Assembly (NCBI GenBank): GCA_019234295.1
Contig: JAFALK010000094.1
Location: 1-63,556, forward strand
Length of the DNA: 63,556 nt
DNA from: Roseateles sp.
Lineage (GTDB): Bacteria > Pseudomonadota > Gammaproteobacteria > Burkholderiales > Burkholderiaceae_C
Direction of reading: 5' to 3'
In this document: positions 8,803 through 17,699 of the stretch, one piece after another
How the letters are laid out: each line of letters starts with the position of its first letter
Numbering within the stretch: the stretch's first letter is position 1
Made by a program: the position numbers and the translations under genes
Notes under the pieces: generated by a model
Told to the model about the DNA's origin: nothing
Seen by the model: only the letters and a program-made list of their open reading frames with translations
The model's database searches: none

Positions 8803-9915
8803 ATGCCTTCTTCCGTTTCCCTAGAGCCGATCCGCCTCGCCATCGATTGCATGGGCGGCGATCACGGTCCGTCAGTCACGCTGCCTGCCGCCAAGGCCTT
8901 TCTTGACGCGCATCCTGCCGCCGAAGTGCTGCTGGTCGGCCGCCCCGAGGCCCTGGCGCCAGCGGCCGGATGGGCGCGTTGCACCATCGTGCCGGCCGCC
9001 GAGGTCGTCGAGATGCATGATGCGGTGGAGGTGGCACTGCGCAAGAAAAAGCAGTCCTCCATGCGCATCGCCATCGAGCAGCTCAAATGCAAGGACGGTG
9101 CCGCGCCGCTGGCCCATGCCTGCGTCTCGGCCGGCAACACCGGTGCGCTGATGGCGGTGGCCCGTTATCTGCTCAAGACGCTGGAGGGCATCGACCGCCC
9201 GGCCATCGCCACCGTCATGCCCAACGTGAAGCAGGGTTACACGACCGTGCTGGACCTGGGCGCCAATGTGGACTGCACGGCCGAGCACTTGCTGCAATTC
9301 GCGGTCATGGGCAGCGCGCTTGTGGCTGCCGTTGACGGCAAGCAAGAGCCGACCGTGGGTCTGCTCAACATCGGCGAAGAGGTGATCAAGGGCAACGAGA
9401 CCATCAAGCGCGCGGGCGAGTTGCTGCGCTCGGTGGCCCGTGACGGCCACATCAACTTTTTCGGCAACGTTGAGGGCAACGACATCTTCAAGGGCACGAC
9501 CGATCTGGTCGTCTGTGATGGTTTCGTCGGCAATGTGGCGCTCAAATCTGCCGAGGGCCTGGCCAGCATGATCGCGACGATTCTGCGTGAAGAATTCGGC
9601 CGCTCCCTCTTCAGCAAGGCCTCGGCCCTGGTTGCGCTGCCGGTGCTCAAGCGCTTCAAGCACCGCGTTGATCACCGCCGTTTCAACGGCGCGGCACTGC
9701 TGGGCCTGCGGGGCCTGGTCTTCAAGAGCCATGGCTCGGCCGATGCCTACGCCTTTGAGCATGCGCTCAACCGCGCTTATGATGCCGCCCGCAACCGGCT
9801 CCTAGACCGGGTTCACGAGCGCATCGTCGCCACGCTTGCCGCCCTGCCGGCAATCTCGGAGGGCAAGGCCGACGATGCCGGAGATCAGGCGGCCTCGACC
9901 GTCCAAGCTGCATGA
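8803..9915 (+). CDS. plsX: Phosphate acyltransferase PlsX
   Basis: 370 residues. [20 protein letters not shown] near the N-terminus is the PlsX hallmark, with [18 protein letters not shown] and [15 protein letters not shown] further on. PlsX makes acyl-phosphate from acyl-ACP, the acyl donor used by PlsY in phosphatidic acid synthesis; it works at the inner face of the membrane. The stop codon overlaps the fabH start (ATGA), so the two are coupled. The last ~20 residues ([17 protein letters not shown]) are a variable extension. Confidence 0.97.
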   Translation: MPSSVSLEPIRLAIDCMGGDHGPSVTLPAAKAFLDAHPAAEVLLVGRPEALAPAAGWARCTIVPAAEVVEMHDAVEVALRKKKQSSMRIAIEQLKCKDGAAPLAHACVSAGNTGALMAVARYLLKTLEGIDRPAIATVMPNVKQGYTTVLDLGANVDCTAEHLLQFAVMGSALVAAVDGKQEPTVGLLNIGEEVIKGNETIKRAGELLRSVARDGHINFFGNVEGNDIFKGTTDLVVCDGFVGNVALKSAEGLASMIATILREEFGRSLFSKASALVALPVLKRFKHRVDHRRFNGAALLGLRGLVFKSHGSADAYAFEHALNRAYDAARNRLLDRVHERIVATLAALPAISEGKADDAGDQAASTVQAA

Positions 9916-10901
9916 CCGTTCAAATTCCCCGGTATTCCCGAATCCTCGGCACCGGCAGCTACCTGCCGCCGCGCCGCATCACCAACGACGATCTCGCGCA
10001 GCAGCTCGCGCGCGACGGCATCGAGACTTCCGACGCCTGGATCATCGAGCGCACCGGCATTCGTGCCCGCCACTTCGCGGATGCCGATGTGACGGCGAGC
10101 GATCTGGCTCTGCCGGCGGCGCAGGCTGCGCTGCAAGCAGCCGGCATCGCGGCCAGCGAGATCGACCTGATCATCGTCGCCACCTCGACACCGGACATGG
10201 TCTTCCCCTCGACGGCGGCCATCCTGCAAAACAAGCTCGGCATTGCCGGCTGCCCGGCCTTTGACGTGCAGGCGGTCTGCTCGGGCTTTGTCTATGCGCT
10301 GACGGTGGCCGACTCGATGATCAAGACCGGTGCCGCCTCCAAGGCCCTGGTCATCGGCTCGGAGGTGTTCTCCCGCATTCTGGACTTCAACGACCGCACG
10401 ACCTGCGTGCTGTTCGGCGACGGCGCTGGCGCCGTGGTGCTGGGCGCTAGCCAGAAGCCGGGCATCGTCGCGACCGAGCTTCATGCCGACGGCCGTCACG
10501 TGGACGTGCTCTGCACGCCGGGCAGCGTCGCCGGCGGTCACGTGATCGGCCACCCGCTGCTGAAGATGGACGGCCCGGCCGTGTTCAAGCTGGCTGTGGG
10601 TGTGCTCGAGAAGGTCGCGCGCTCGGTGCTGGAGAAGGCCGGACGCAGCGCCTCGGACATTGACTGGCTGATTCCTCACCAGGCCAATATCCGCATCATG
10701 GAAGGCACGGCAAGGAAGCTCAAGCTGCCCGTTGAGCGCATGATTGCCACGGTTGCCGAGCACGGCAACACCTCGGCGGCCTCCATCCCGCTGGCCCTGG
10801 ACGTCGCCGTGCGCGACGGCCGCATCAAGCCGGGCGACACCCTCATGCTCGAAGGCGTGGGCGGTGGTTTCACCTGGGGCGCCGTGCTCCTCGATTTCTG
10901 A
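9912..10901 (+). CDS. fabH: Beta-ketoacyl-ACP synthase III
   Basis: 329 residues, usual length. The catalytic triad is readable: Cys123 in QAVCSGF, His256 in IPHQANIR and Asn286 in EHGNTSAA. It condenses acetyl-CoA with malonyl-ACP to start type II fatty-acid synthesis. The start overlaps the plsX stop by four bases, and the stop lies eight bases before fabD. An intact canonical member of the plsX-fabHDG operon. Confidence 0.97.
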   Translation: MTVQIPRYSRILGTGSYLPPRRITNDDLAQQLARDGIETSDAWIIERTGIRARHFADADVTASDLALPAAQAALQAAGIAASEIDLIIVATSTPDMVFPSTAAILQNKLGIAGCPAFDVQAVCSGFVYALTVADSMIKTGAASKALVIGSEVFSRILDFNDRTTCVLFGDGAGAVVLGASQKPGIVATELHADGRHVDVLCTPGSVAGGHVIGHPLLKMDGPAVFKLAVGVLEKVARSVLEKAGRSASDIDWLIPHQANIRIMEGTARKLKLPVERMIATVAEHGNTSAASIPLALDVAVRDGRIKPGDTLMLEGVGGGFTWGAVLLDF

Positions 10902-10909
10902 TTCAAGCC

Positions 10910-11845
10910 ATGACTCAATTTGCTTTCGTTTTCCCGGGCCAGGGCTCGCAGGCCGTGGGCATGCTCGATGCCTGGGGCGACCACCCCGAGGTCGCGCGCA
11001 CGCTGGCCGAGGCCTCTGCAGCTCTTGGCGAGGACATCGGCGCGCTGATCCGCTCCGGCCCGAAGGAACAACTGGACCTGACGACCAACACCCAGCCCGT
11101 GATGCTGACGGCCGGCATCGCCTGCTACCGCGCCTGGATCGCCGAAACGGGCCTGGTGCCGGTGGCCGCCGCCGGCCATTCTCTCGGCGAGTACACGGCC
11201 CTGGTCGCCTCGGGCGCCCTGGAGCTGGCTGACGCGCTGCCGCTCGTGCGATTCCGTGCCCAGGCCATGCAGGAGGCTGTCCCGGTGGGCGTGGGCGCCA
11301 TGTACGCCGTGCTGGGCCTGGACGGCGAGGCCGTGCGCGAGGGCTGCGCCCAGGCGGCCGCGCAAAGCGGCGAGGTCATCGAGGCCGTCAACTTCAACGA
11401 CCCCAAGCAGACCGTGATTGCGGGCACCAAGGCCGGTGCGGAAAAGGCGGCCGAGATCCTCAAGGCTGCCGGCGCCAAACGCGCGCTGCCCTTGCCGGTC
11501 TCCGCTCCCTTCCATTCGAGCCTGATGAAGCCGGCCGCAGAGCGACTCAAGGAGCGTCTGGCCGCCACGAATTTCGCCGCCCAGGCCTTCCCGGTCGTCA
11601 ACAACATCGACGTGGCGGTGACCGAAAGCGCCCAAGCGCTGCGCGACGCGCTCTACCGCCAGGCCTTCGGCCCGGTGCGCTGGGTCGAGGTGGTGCAAGC
11701 CCTCAAGGCCCGCGGCATCGGCCACATCATCGAATGCGGCCCTGGCAAGGTGCTGGCCGGCATGGTCAAGCGCATCGACGGAGAACTGCAAAGCGCCACG
11801 GTGCTCGATCCGGCCTCGCTGGCCGAAGTCAAGGGAATGCTATGA
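10910..11845 (+). CDS. fabD: Malonyl-CoA:ACP transacylase
   Basis: 311 residues. FVFPGQGSQAVGM is at the N-terminus, the nucleophile Ser91 lies in GHSLGEY, and His202 in SAPFHSSLMKP. It moves malonyl groups from CoA to ACP for elongation. It is coupled to fabG by an ATGA overlap at 11842-11845. No anomalies. Confidence 0.97.
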   Translation: MTQFAFVFPGQGSQAVGMLDAWGDHPEVARTLAEASAALGEDIGALIRSGPKEQLDLTTNTQPVMLTAGIACYRAWIAETGLVPVAAAGHSLGEYTALVASGALELADALPLVRFRAQAMQEAVPVGVGAMYAVLGLDGEAVREGCAQAAAQSGEVIEAVNFNDPKQTVIAGTKAGAEKAAEILKAAGAKRALPLPVSAPFHSSLMKPAAERLKERLAATNFAAQAFPVVNNIDVAVTESAQALRDALYRQAFGPVRWVEVVQALKARGIGHIIECGPGKVLAGMVKRIDGELQSATVLDPASLAEVKGML

Positions 11846-12579
11846 GCGAATCCAAACAAGTGGCGCTGGTGACCGGCGCCAGCCGCGGCATCGGCCGTGC
11901 CATCGCCACCGCGCTGGCCGCGCAGGGCTATGTCGTCATCGGCACGGCCACGACCGAGTCCGGCGCTGCTGCCATCAATGAGGCGCTGGCACCCCAGGGC
12001 GGTCGCGGCATCGCCCTGAACGTCAACGACGCGCCGGCCGTGGACGCCGCCATCGAGGCCATCCTCAAGGAGTTCGGCGGCTTGCAGGTGCTCGTCAACA
12101 ACGCCGGCATCACCCGCGACGGCCTGGCCATGCGCATGAAGGACGAAGACTGGGATGCGGTGCTGGACACCAACCTCAAGGCTGTGTTCCGCCTGTGCCG
12201 CGCTGTCATGCGCCCCATGATGAAGCAACGCCAGGGTCGCATCATCTCCATCACCTCGGTGGTGGGGGCCTCGGGCAATGCCGGCCAGGCCAACTACGCC
12301 GCCGCCAAGGCCGGGCTGGCCGGCATGACGCGCGCGCTGGCCCGCGAGCTGGGCAGCCGCAACATCACCGTCAACTGCATCGCGCCCGGCTTCATCGCCA
12401 CTGACATGACCGAGGTGCTGCCCGAAGCCCAGAAGGCCGCGCTGCTCTCGCAGATCCCCCTGGGCCGCCTCGGCGCCCCGGAGGAGATCGCAGCGGCCGT
12501 GGCCTTCCTGGCCTCTCCGGCGGCAGGCTACATCACGGGCACCGAACTGCATGTCAACGGTGGCATGTTCATGAACTGA
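11842..12579 (+). CDS. fabG: 3-oxoacyl-ACP reductase
   Basis: 245 residues from the ATG at 11842 (the reading frame is open further upstream, inside fabD, but the overlap start is right). SDR family: TGASRGIGRAIA binds NADPH, NNAGITRDGL follows, and the active site is Ser/Tyr152/Lys156 in SVVGASGNAGQANYAAAKAG. It reduces 3-ketoacyl-ACP. The C-terminus YITGTELHVNGGMFMN is typical. Followed by a 106-base gap containing a long stem (12588-12641) before acpP. Confidence 0.96.
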   Translation: MSESKQVALVTGASRGIGRAIATALAAQGYVVIGTATTESGAAAINEALAPQGGRGIALNVNDAPAVDAAIEAILKEFGGLQVLVNNAGITRDGLAMRMKDEDWDAVLDTNLKAVFRLCRAVMRPMMKQRQGRIISITSVVGASGNAGQANYAAAKAGLAGMTRALARELGSRNITVNCIAPGFIATDMTEVLPEAQKAALLSQIPLGRLGAPEEIAAAVAFLASPAAGYITGTELHVNGGMFMN

Positions 12580-12587
12580 ACGTTTTC

Positions 12588-12641
12588 AAGGTCTGTCCAC
12601 CGGACGCCCGGTCGGTGAAGGCGCTGTCTTGGACAGGCCTT
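12588..12641 (+). promoter_or_regulatory. Stem-loop and putative -10 in the fabG-acpP gap
   Basis: AAGGTCTGTCCA (12588-12599) can pair with TGGACAGGCCTT (12630-12641), 12 bp including one G-U pair, around a 30-base loop that holds a smaller ACCGG/CCGGT hairpin. The right arm runs directly into TAGAAT (12641-12646), a possible -10 for acpP. The stem could attenuate read-through from fabG or shape a processed acpP mRNA; this is inference. Confidence 0.5.
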
Positions 12642-12685
12642 AGAATCCCGGGCTGTCTTTAGCAAACCCCTCCTGGAGGAGTCTC

Positions 12686-12925
12686 ATGAGCGATATCGAA
12701 ACCCGCGTCAAGAAAATCGTCGCCGAACAACTGGGCGTCCCCGAAGCCGATGTGACCAACGAGAAGGCTTTCGTCGCCGACCTGGGCGCTGATTCCCTGG
12801 ACACGGTGGAACTGGTGATGGCTCTGGAAGATGAGTTCAGCATCGAGATCCCTGACGAAGAAGCCGAGAAGATCACCACCGTGCAGCTGGCGATCGACTA
12901 CGCCGTCAAGCACCAAAAGGCCTAA
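12686..12925 (+). CDS. acpP: Acyl carrier protein
   Basis: 79 residues, strongly acidic. Ser37 in [19 protein letters not shown] is the 4'-phosphopantetheine site, filled by AcpS, whose gene lies at 24263 in this window. It carries growing acyl chains for all the Fab enzymes here. A strong Shine-Dalgarno (CTGGAGGAG) explains its expected high expression. Own leader structure and possible promoter just upstream. Confidence 0.98.
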   Translation: MSDIETRVKKIVAEQLGVPEADVTNEKAFVADLGADSLDTVELVMALEDEFSIEIPDEEAEKITTVQLAIDYAVKHQKA

Positions 12926-12951
12926 TCTCCCGCAGCTTCCAAGTCATCCGC

Positions 12952-14196
12952 ATGTCCCGTCGTCGCGTCGTCATCACTGGTCTGGGCCTGATCTCTCCCG
13001 TGGGCAACACGGTTGAGGAAGGCTGGGCAAACATCATCGCCGGCAAGTCCGGCATTGATCGCATCACCCGTTTCGATGCAAGCGCGTTTGCCTGCCAGTT
13101 CGCCGGCGAGGTCAAGGGTTTCAAGGTCGAGGAGTGGATGAACTCGAAGGAAGCCCGCACGATGGACACCTTCATCCACTTCGGACTGGCTGCGGCCATC
13201 CAGGCGGTGAAGGATGCGGGGCTGCCGACCAATGACCAGTTGACCGAGGAGCAAGCCGAGCGCATCGGCGTGCTGGTCGGCTCGGGCATTGGCGGTCTGC
13301 CGATGATTGAGGAAACCCACGCTGAACTGGTGAACCGCGGCCCGCGCCGGGTCTCTCCCTTCTTCGTGCCGGCGTCCATCATCAATATGATTTCCGGGCA
13401 GGTGTCGATCCGTTACGGCTTCCAGGGGCCGAATCTGGCCATCGTCACCGCCTGCACCACCGGCCTGCACGCCATCGGCGAGGCAGGGCGGTTGATTGAA
13501 TACGGCGATGCCGACGTGATGATCGCCGGCGGCGCCGAGTCGACCGTCTCGCCGCTGGGCATCGGCGGCTTTGCCGCGGCGCGCGCGCTCTCCACCCGCA
13601 ACGACGATCCCAAGACGGCTTCGCGCCCCTGGGACAAGGATCGCGACGGCTTCGTGCTGGGCGAGGGCGCCGGCGTGCTGGTGCTCGAGGAGTACGAACA
13701 TGCCAAGGCCCGTGGCGCCAAGATCTACTGCGAGCTGGCCGGCTTCGGCATGGGCGCCGACGCGTATCACATGACCGCGCCCAACGTGGACGGTCCCAAG
13801 CGCAGCATGCGTGCCGCGCTGCGCAATGCCGGCCTCAACGCCGACCAGATCCAGTACATGAACGCCCACGGCACCTCGACGCCGTTGGGTGACCTGAACG
13901 AGACGAACGCGATCAAGCTGGCCTTCGGCGACCACGCCTACAAGATGGCCGTCAGCTCGACCAAGTCCATGACCGGCCACCTGCTGGGCGGCGCGGGTGG
14001 CATCGAGTCCGTCTTCACGACGCTGGCCGTGCACCACCAGATCGCTCCGCCGACGATCAACATCTTCAACCAGGACCCCGAGTGCGACCTGGACTACTGC
14101 GCCAACACCGCGCGCGAGATGAAGATTGAATACGCCGCCAAGAACAACTTCGGCTTTGGCGGTACCAACGGCACGCTGATCTTCAAGAAGATCTGA
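12952..14196 (+). CDS. fabF: Beta-ketoacyl-ACP synthase II
   Basis: 414 residues. Catalytic Cys168 lies in [10 protein letters not shown], His306 in [11 protein letters not shown] and His343 in [12 protein letters not shown]. It elongates acyl-ACP, including the temperature-sensitive C16:1 to C18:1 step. Begins 26 bases after acpP. Intact and typical. Confidence 0.97.
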   Translation: MSRRRVVITGLGLISPVGNTVEEGWANIIAGKSGIDRITRFDASAFACQFAGEVKGFKVEEWMNSKEARTMDTFIHFGLAAAIQAVKDAGLPTNDQLTEEQAERIGVLVGSGIGGLPMIEETHAELVNRGPRRVSPFFVPASIINMISGQVSIRYGFQGPNLAIVTACTTGLHAIGEAGRLIEYGDADVMIAGGAESTVSPLGIGGFAAARALSTRNDDPKTASRPWDKDRDGFVLGEGAGVLVLEEYEHAKARGAKIYCELAGFGMGADAYHMTAPNVDGPKRSMRAALRNAGLNADQIQYMNAHGTSTPLGDLNETNAIKLAFGDHAYKMAVSSTKSMTGHLLGGAGGIESVFTTLAVHHQIAPPTINIFNQDPECDLDYCANTAREMKIEYAAKNNFGFGGTNGTLIFKKI

Positions 14197-14391
14197 AGCG
14201 CCTCGCCCCCGCCTTGACCGTCACGACAGCGCCTGAGCGAAAGCTCCAGGCGCTGATTGCATTCGTGGCGGCGCTTTGCGTGTTCTCGGGGTCGTTCTCA
14301 GGGTCGGTGGGAGTCTGGCTGCACGGGGCGCGGGCCGTCTGGGCTAGCGTGGCTCATGGCGGCCGTTGGCGTCTGGGCCCGGCGGCTCGCA

Positions 14392-14418
14392 CAGGTCGAG
14401 CAGGTCGAGCAGGTCGAG
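14392..14418. repeat. Three 9-bp tandem repeats (CAGGTCGAG)
   Basis: CAGGTCGAG occurs three times head to tail at 14392, 14401 and 14410. The repeat lies inside the decayed ygfX-like region and keeps frame (9 bases). Confidence 0.85.
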
Positions 14419-14533
14419 CCTGGCAAGATGCGCTGGGACGGTCAATGCCGGCGCTGGGGGCTGCAGGCGCGGCGCAGCGTCTGCCAGTCGTGATGGGGCT
14501 GCAGTCCTGGCTTCGGCTGCGGCTGCGCGCCTA

Positions 14534-14605
14534 CAGGCGGGTCGGCAGGCGGGTCGACAGGCGGGTCGACAGGCGGGTCGACAGGCGGGGCGGCAGGCGG
14601 GTCGA
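14534..14605. repeat. Six 12-bp tandem repeats (CAGGCGGGTCGA)
   Basis: Six copies of a 12-base unit run from 14534 to 14605. Units 2, 3, 4 and 6 are identical; unit 1 ends in G instead of A, and unit 5 reads CAGGCGGGGCGG. In the frame of 14214 they encode RRVG/RRVD/RRGG tetrapeptides. Such a minisatellite can change copy number by slippage without a frame change. Confidence 0.9.
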
Positions 14606-14693
14606 CCTGCCCGCTGTCCCAGCGATCGCAGGTGCCTCATTGGGGCATGCGTTGGGCGACCCGGTACTTGGCGCGGCCCGAGAATCCTGAGCA

Positions 14694-15308
14694 ATGAATC
14701 CCGAGAATGACGTCGATGCGCAACTGGTCCGCCGGGCTCAGGGTGGTGACGCGCGGGCCTTCGAGATGCTGGTCGTCAAGTACCAGCGCCGGGTCGAGCG
14801 GCTGATCGGCCGGCTTGTGCGCGACGTCGACCTCGTGGCCGACATCAGCCAGGAGGCCTTCTTGCGCGCCTGGCGCGGGCTGCCGGGCTTTCGCAATGAG
14901 AGCGCCTTCTACACCTGGCTCTACCGAATTGCCGTCAACAGCGCCAAACGCGCCCTGGAGGGCCTGCAGCGCGATCCGGTGGTGACCGAGGCATCCCTCG
15001 TTCGCGGGGGGGCTGAAGACGATCAGGAACCTTTGCACCTTGGCGCGACTCAAACCGACGGTGTCACGCCCGAAGGCCTGCTGGCCGGCAAGGAGTTGGC
15101 CGCGGCCGTGCAGGCGGCGGTGAGCGAGCTGCCCGAGGAGTTTCGCCGCGCGCTGGAGTTGCGCGAGGTCGAGGGCATGGCCTACGAGGAAATCGCGCAA
15201 GCCCTGGCTTGCCCGGTCGGCACCGTGCGCTCGCGGATCCACCGGGCCCGTGAAGCGGTGGCGACGCGCCTGCAGCCCTTGCTGGGCCGCGATGGCGCAC
15301 GCTGGTGA
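14694..15308 (+). CDS. rpoE: ECF sigma factor RpoE (sigma-E)
   Basis: 204 residues. Region 2 is DLVADISQEAFLRAWRGLPG with TWLYRIAVNSAKR; region 4 is ELPEEFRRALELREVEGMAY followed by EEIAQALACPVGTVRSRIHRA. Sigma-E directs the envelope-stress response. The anti-sigma gene rseA and a periplasmic protease follow, the standard module. The ATG overlaps the stop of the upstream decayed ygfX-like frame. A weak GGTACTT (14663) and TCCTGA (14685) pair resembles an autoregulatory sigma-E promoter, but the spacing and match are poor. Confidence 0.95.
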   Translation: MNPENDVDAQLVRRAQGGDARAFEMLVVKYQRRVERLIGRLVRDVDLVADISQEAFLRAWRGLPGFRNESAFYTWLYRIAVNSAKRALEGLQRDPVVTEASLVRGGAEDDQEPLHLGATQTDGVTPEGLLAGKELAAAVQAAVSELPEEFRRALELREVEGMAYEEIAQALACPVGTVRSRIHRAREAVATRLQPLLGRDGARW

Positions 15309-15321
15309 TGGAGAAGCCCTG

Positions 15322-15882
15322 ATGTCCAACGAGACTTTGAAGTCCCTGTCGAAGGTGCTGGATGGTGAAGCAAGTGAGCAGGAGCTCGATGCCGTGCTGC
15401 GCGCCTGGAATGCCGATGCCGCGGTGCGCCGCGACTGGCAGGCCTTGCACATGGCCGGCGAGGCGCTGCGCTCGCCTGAGCTGAGCGCGCCTGCACAGTC
15501 CTCGCAGGCCCTGCTGTCCGCGCTGCGCCAGCGCATCGCCGCCGAGCCGGTGGTCCTGCGTCGCGCCAGTGCCGTGCGCTGGCTGCCGCCGCTCGGCGTG
15601 GCCGCGGGCTTTGTCCTGCTGGCCGTGCTGGTGCCGCGCCTGCCGATGCCGGGCGCCGGTGCGCCGCTGGCGACGCAAGCGCCGAGCGCGCAGCTCGGTG
15701 CGGCCCTGGTCACTGTGCCGGGCAGCAGCACGCTGGACACAAGCACGTCCTTCGTGCAGACCATCGATGCACCGGCGCAGCCCGGTCAATTGGCCGGGTT
15801 GCAGGAGCAAAATCCACAGCGTCTGCTGAGCGCGCCGCCCCCGTTCCCCTCCGCCAGCGCGGCCAGTGCCGTGATCCACTAG
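15322..15882 (+). CDS. rseA: Anti-sigma-E factor RseA
   Basis: 186 residues. The N-terminal anti-sigma domain begins MSNETLKSLSKVLDGEASEQ with LDAVLRAWNADAAVRRDWQA. One membrane segment is at about 93-112 (LPPLGVAAGFVLLAVLVPRL), followed by a periplasmic Ala/Pro/Ser-rich tail ending SAASAVIH. It would hold RpoE at the inner membrane until cleaved by DegS/RseP-type proteases under envelope stress. Thirteen bases after rpoE. No rseB follows: the next gene is the HtrA protease. Confidence 0.88.
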   Translation: MSNETLKSLSKVLDGEASEQELDAVLRAWNADAAVRRDWQALHMAGEALRSPELSAPAQSSQALLSALRQRIAAEPVVLRRASAVRWLPPLGVAAGFVLLAVLVPRLPMPGAGAPLATQAPSAQLGAALVTVPGSSTLDTSTSFVQTIDAPAQPGQLAGLQEQNPQRLLSAPPPFPSASAASAVIH

Positions 15883-15913
15883 GATGGCGGCTGGCATTCG
15901 AATCAATCTGACC

Positions 15914-17386
15914 ATGCAATTCAAGCTCTCCTCCCTGCTGGCCACCGGACTGCTGGGCGCCTGCCTGGCGTTCACGCTGCCCGCCCCGGCCCACGCTCGC
16001 GATCTGCCCGACTTCACGCAGCTTGTGGAGCAGGTGGGTCCCTCGGTTGTCAATGTGCGCACGACCGAGAAGCTCAAGGCGCGCGCCGGCAACGGCCAGC
16101 AGCTGGATCCGCAGATGCTCGAGTTCCTGCGCCGCTTCGGCATCCAGCCGCCGAGCCAGCCCAAGCGTGGCCAAGTGCCCAAGGGCGCGCCGCAGCCCGA
16201 CGACGAGGAAGACGACGGCGACAACCAGCCCCAGCGCCGTGGCCTGGGCTCGGGCTTCATCATCAGCAGCGACGGCTTCGTGCTGACCAATGCCCATGTG
16301 GTGGCCGACGCCGACGGCATCTTCGTGACCCTGACCGACAAGCGCGAGTTCAAGGCCAAGCTGGTCGGCAGCGACGTGCGCTCCGACGTGGCTGTGCTCA
16401 AGATCGAGGCCCAGAACCTGCCGATCGTGAAGGTCGGGGACGTGGCCAAGCTCAAGGTGGGCGAGTGGGTCATGGCCATCGGCTCGCCCTTCGGCTTTGA
16501 CAATACCGTGACCGCGGGCATCGTCAGCGCCAAGCAGCGCGACACGGGCGACTTCTTGCGCCTGATCCAGACCGACGTGGCCATCAATCCCGGGAACTCC
16601 GGCGGCCCGCTGCTGAACATGCGCGGCGAGGTGGTGGGCATCAACTCGCAGATCTACAGTCGCTCCGGCGGCTTCATGGGGATTTCGTTCGCCATCCCCA
16701 TCGACGAGGCCATGCGCGTGGCCGATCAACTGCGCGGCGGCGGCAAGGTGGTGCGAGGCTTCATCGGCGTGCTGCCCGATGACCTCAGCAAGGAGGTGGC
16801 CGAGGCCATCGGCCTGGGTGGCAAGGCAACCGGCTCGCTGATTCGCAACGTGACCGCGGGCGGTCCGGCCGACAAGGCGGGCCTCCAGGGCGGCGACGTG
16901 GTGACCAAGATCGACGGCCAGAGCATCGAGAACACCGGCGAGCTGCGTCGAGCAATCGCGACCGTGAAGCCCGGCGCCAAGGTCGTCATGCAGGTCTTCC
17001 GCCGCGGTGCCTACAAGAACCTGACCGTGGTCGTGGCCGAGATGCCTTCGGACGCCCAGGCCCTGGCGGCCGAGGACGAGGAGGGCAACAAGACCGAGAG
17101 CGCCGCGGCGCTGGCCTCGCTGGGCCTGGAGGTCGCCGAGTTGACCGACGCCCAGAAGAAGGAGTTCAAGCTGACTGGTGCCTTGCGCGTCGAGTCGGTT
17201 GACGGCCCGGCAGCGCGCGTGGGCCTGCGCGAGGGAGATCTCATCCTGGCGATCAACAACCAGGAGCTCGCCAATATCAAGCAAGCCCAAGCCTTGCTGG
17301 CCAAGGCCGAGAAGGGCAAGCCGGTCAATCTGCTGGTTCGCCGCGGCGACATCACCAACTTCGTGCTGATCCGTCCGACGCGTTGA
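15914..17386 (+). CDS. mucD: Periplasmic serine protease MucD/DegQ (HtrA family)
   Basis: 490 residues from the ATG at 15914; an in-frame ATG at 15884 adds ten residues before the same signal peptide (MQFKLSSLLATGLLGACLAF, cleaved after AHA). Catalytic triad: His128 in TNAHVV, Asp158 in SDVAVLKI and Ser229 in NPGNSGGP. Two PDZ domains follow (about 260-350 and 395-480; GGPADKAGLQGGDVV, GPAARVGLREGDLIL). It degrades misfolded periplasmic proteins and closes the sigma-E stress loop. An insert rich in Asp/Glu/Pro (about 80-110) precedes the protease core. A T-less hairpin at 17405-17429 follows. Confidence 0.94.
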   Translation: MQFKLSSLLATGLLGACLAFTLPAPAHARDLPDFTQLVEQVGPSVVNVRTTEKLKARAGNGQQLDPQMLEFLRRFGIQPPSQPKRGQVPKGAPQPDDEEDDGDNQPQRRGLGSGFIISSDGFVLTNAHVVADADGIFVTLTDKREFKAKLVGSDVRSDVAVLKIEAQNLPIVKVGDVAKLKVGEWVMAIGSPFGFDNTVTAGIVSAKQRDTGDFLRLIQTDVAINPGNSGGPLLNMRGEVVGINSQIYSRSGGFMGISFAIPIDEAMRVADQLRGGGKVVRGFIGVLPDDLSKEVAEAIGLGGKATGSLIRNVTAGGPADKAGLQGGDVVTKIDGQSIENTGELRRAIATVKPGAKVVMQVFRRGAYKNLTVVVAEMPSDAQALAAEDEEGNKTESAAALASLGLEVAELTDAQKKEFKLTGALRVESVDGPAARVGLREGDLILAINNQELANIKQAQALLAKAEKGKPVNLLVRRGDITNFVLIRPTR

Positions 17387-17404
17387 TGCCAGAGGGTCTA
17401 CCCG

Positions 17405-17429
17405 GGTCTTTCCGCGATGCGGAAAGACC
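17405..17429 (+). repeat. Perfect hairpin downstream of mucD
   Basis: GGTCTTTCCGC (17405-17415), a GAT loop, and GCGGAAAGACC (17419-17429) form an 11-bp perfect stem 19 bases after the mucD stop. No T-run follows, so it may protect the 3' end or stop transcription only with Rho; function inferred. Confidence 0.6.
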
Positions 17430-17608
17430 ATGGAAAGCCGGGTGGATCGAAAAGTTTGCGAGCACTGACTCCAGAAAGCCAGATCGGCAGATTGCGGGCG
17501 AAAAGCGATAGAATCGGAACCTGCAAAGCTTGATTTCAAGCGTTTGCTCGCGTTAATCCGAGCGGCATTTGCGGCCGTCAAACAGTCCACAGGCGATCCA
17601 CAAGTGTT

Positions 17609-17628
17609 TGTGGATAAGTTGTGAATAA
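17609..17628. promoter_or_regulatory. Two adjacent DnaA-box-like sites
   Basis: TGTGGATAA (17609-17617) is the exact complement of the consensus DnaA box TTATCCACA, and TGTGAATAA (17620-17628) matches the TTATNCACA form, in the same orientation 11 bases apart. They lie in the mucD-lepA gap, 255-274 bases before lepA. No dnaA/dnaN/rpmH genes are nearby, so this is probably not oriC; a regulatory or DnaA-titration role is possible. Confidence 0.5.
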
Positions 17629-17699
17629 AGATCCCTGTTGGCGACCTGCAACGAGCGCAAATCCAGCAAGCATGCGGTTTCCGGCGGGGGGCTTTTCGC

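Larger units (their letters stand above)
14214..14697 (+). pseudogene. Frameshifted YgfX/CptA-like small membrane protein between fabF and rpoE
   Basis: In betaproteobacteria a ~140-residue YgfX/CptA-like protein often sits between fabF and rpoE. Its pieces are present but in two frames. Frame of 14214: APALTVTTAPERKLQALIAF and later VVMGLQSWLRLRLRA. Frame +1: KMRWDGQCRRWGLQ, and a C-terminus CPLSQRSQVPHWGMRWATRY ending ...ENPEQ, whose stop TGA (14695-14697) overlaps the rpoE ATG. In that +1 frame a stop falls at 14491-14493. At least three shifts are needed for one product. Two in-frame tandem repeats (14392-14418 and 14534-14605) interrupt it. Either a decayed gene or sequencing/assembly error in the repeats. 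Similarity to YgfX is from memory of the family pattern, not a search. Confidence 0.55.

Noticed and set aside
14534..14605. Possible CRISPR-like repeat
   Set aside because: Units are 12 bp and contiguous without spacers: a minisatellite, not CRISPR. No other array seen in the window.
15710..17590. 626-residue open frame on the minus strand
   Set aside because: Shadow of rseA/mucD; no motif and no ribosome site.
17609..17628. Chromosome origin
   Set aside because: Only two DnaA boxes, no AT-rich unwinding region and no dnaA, dnaN, rpmH or parAB nearby.
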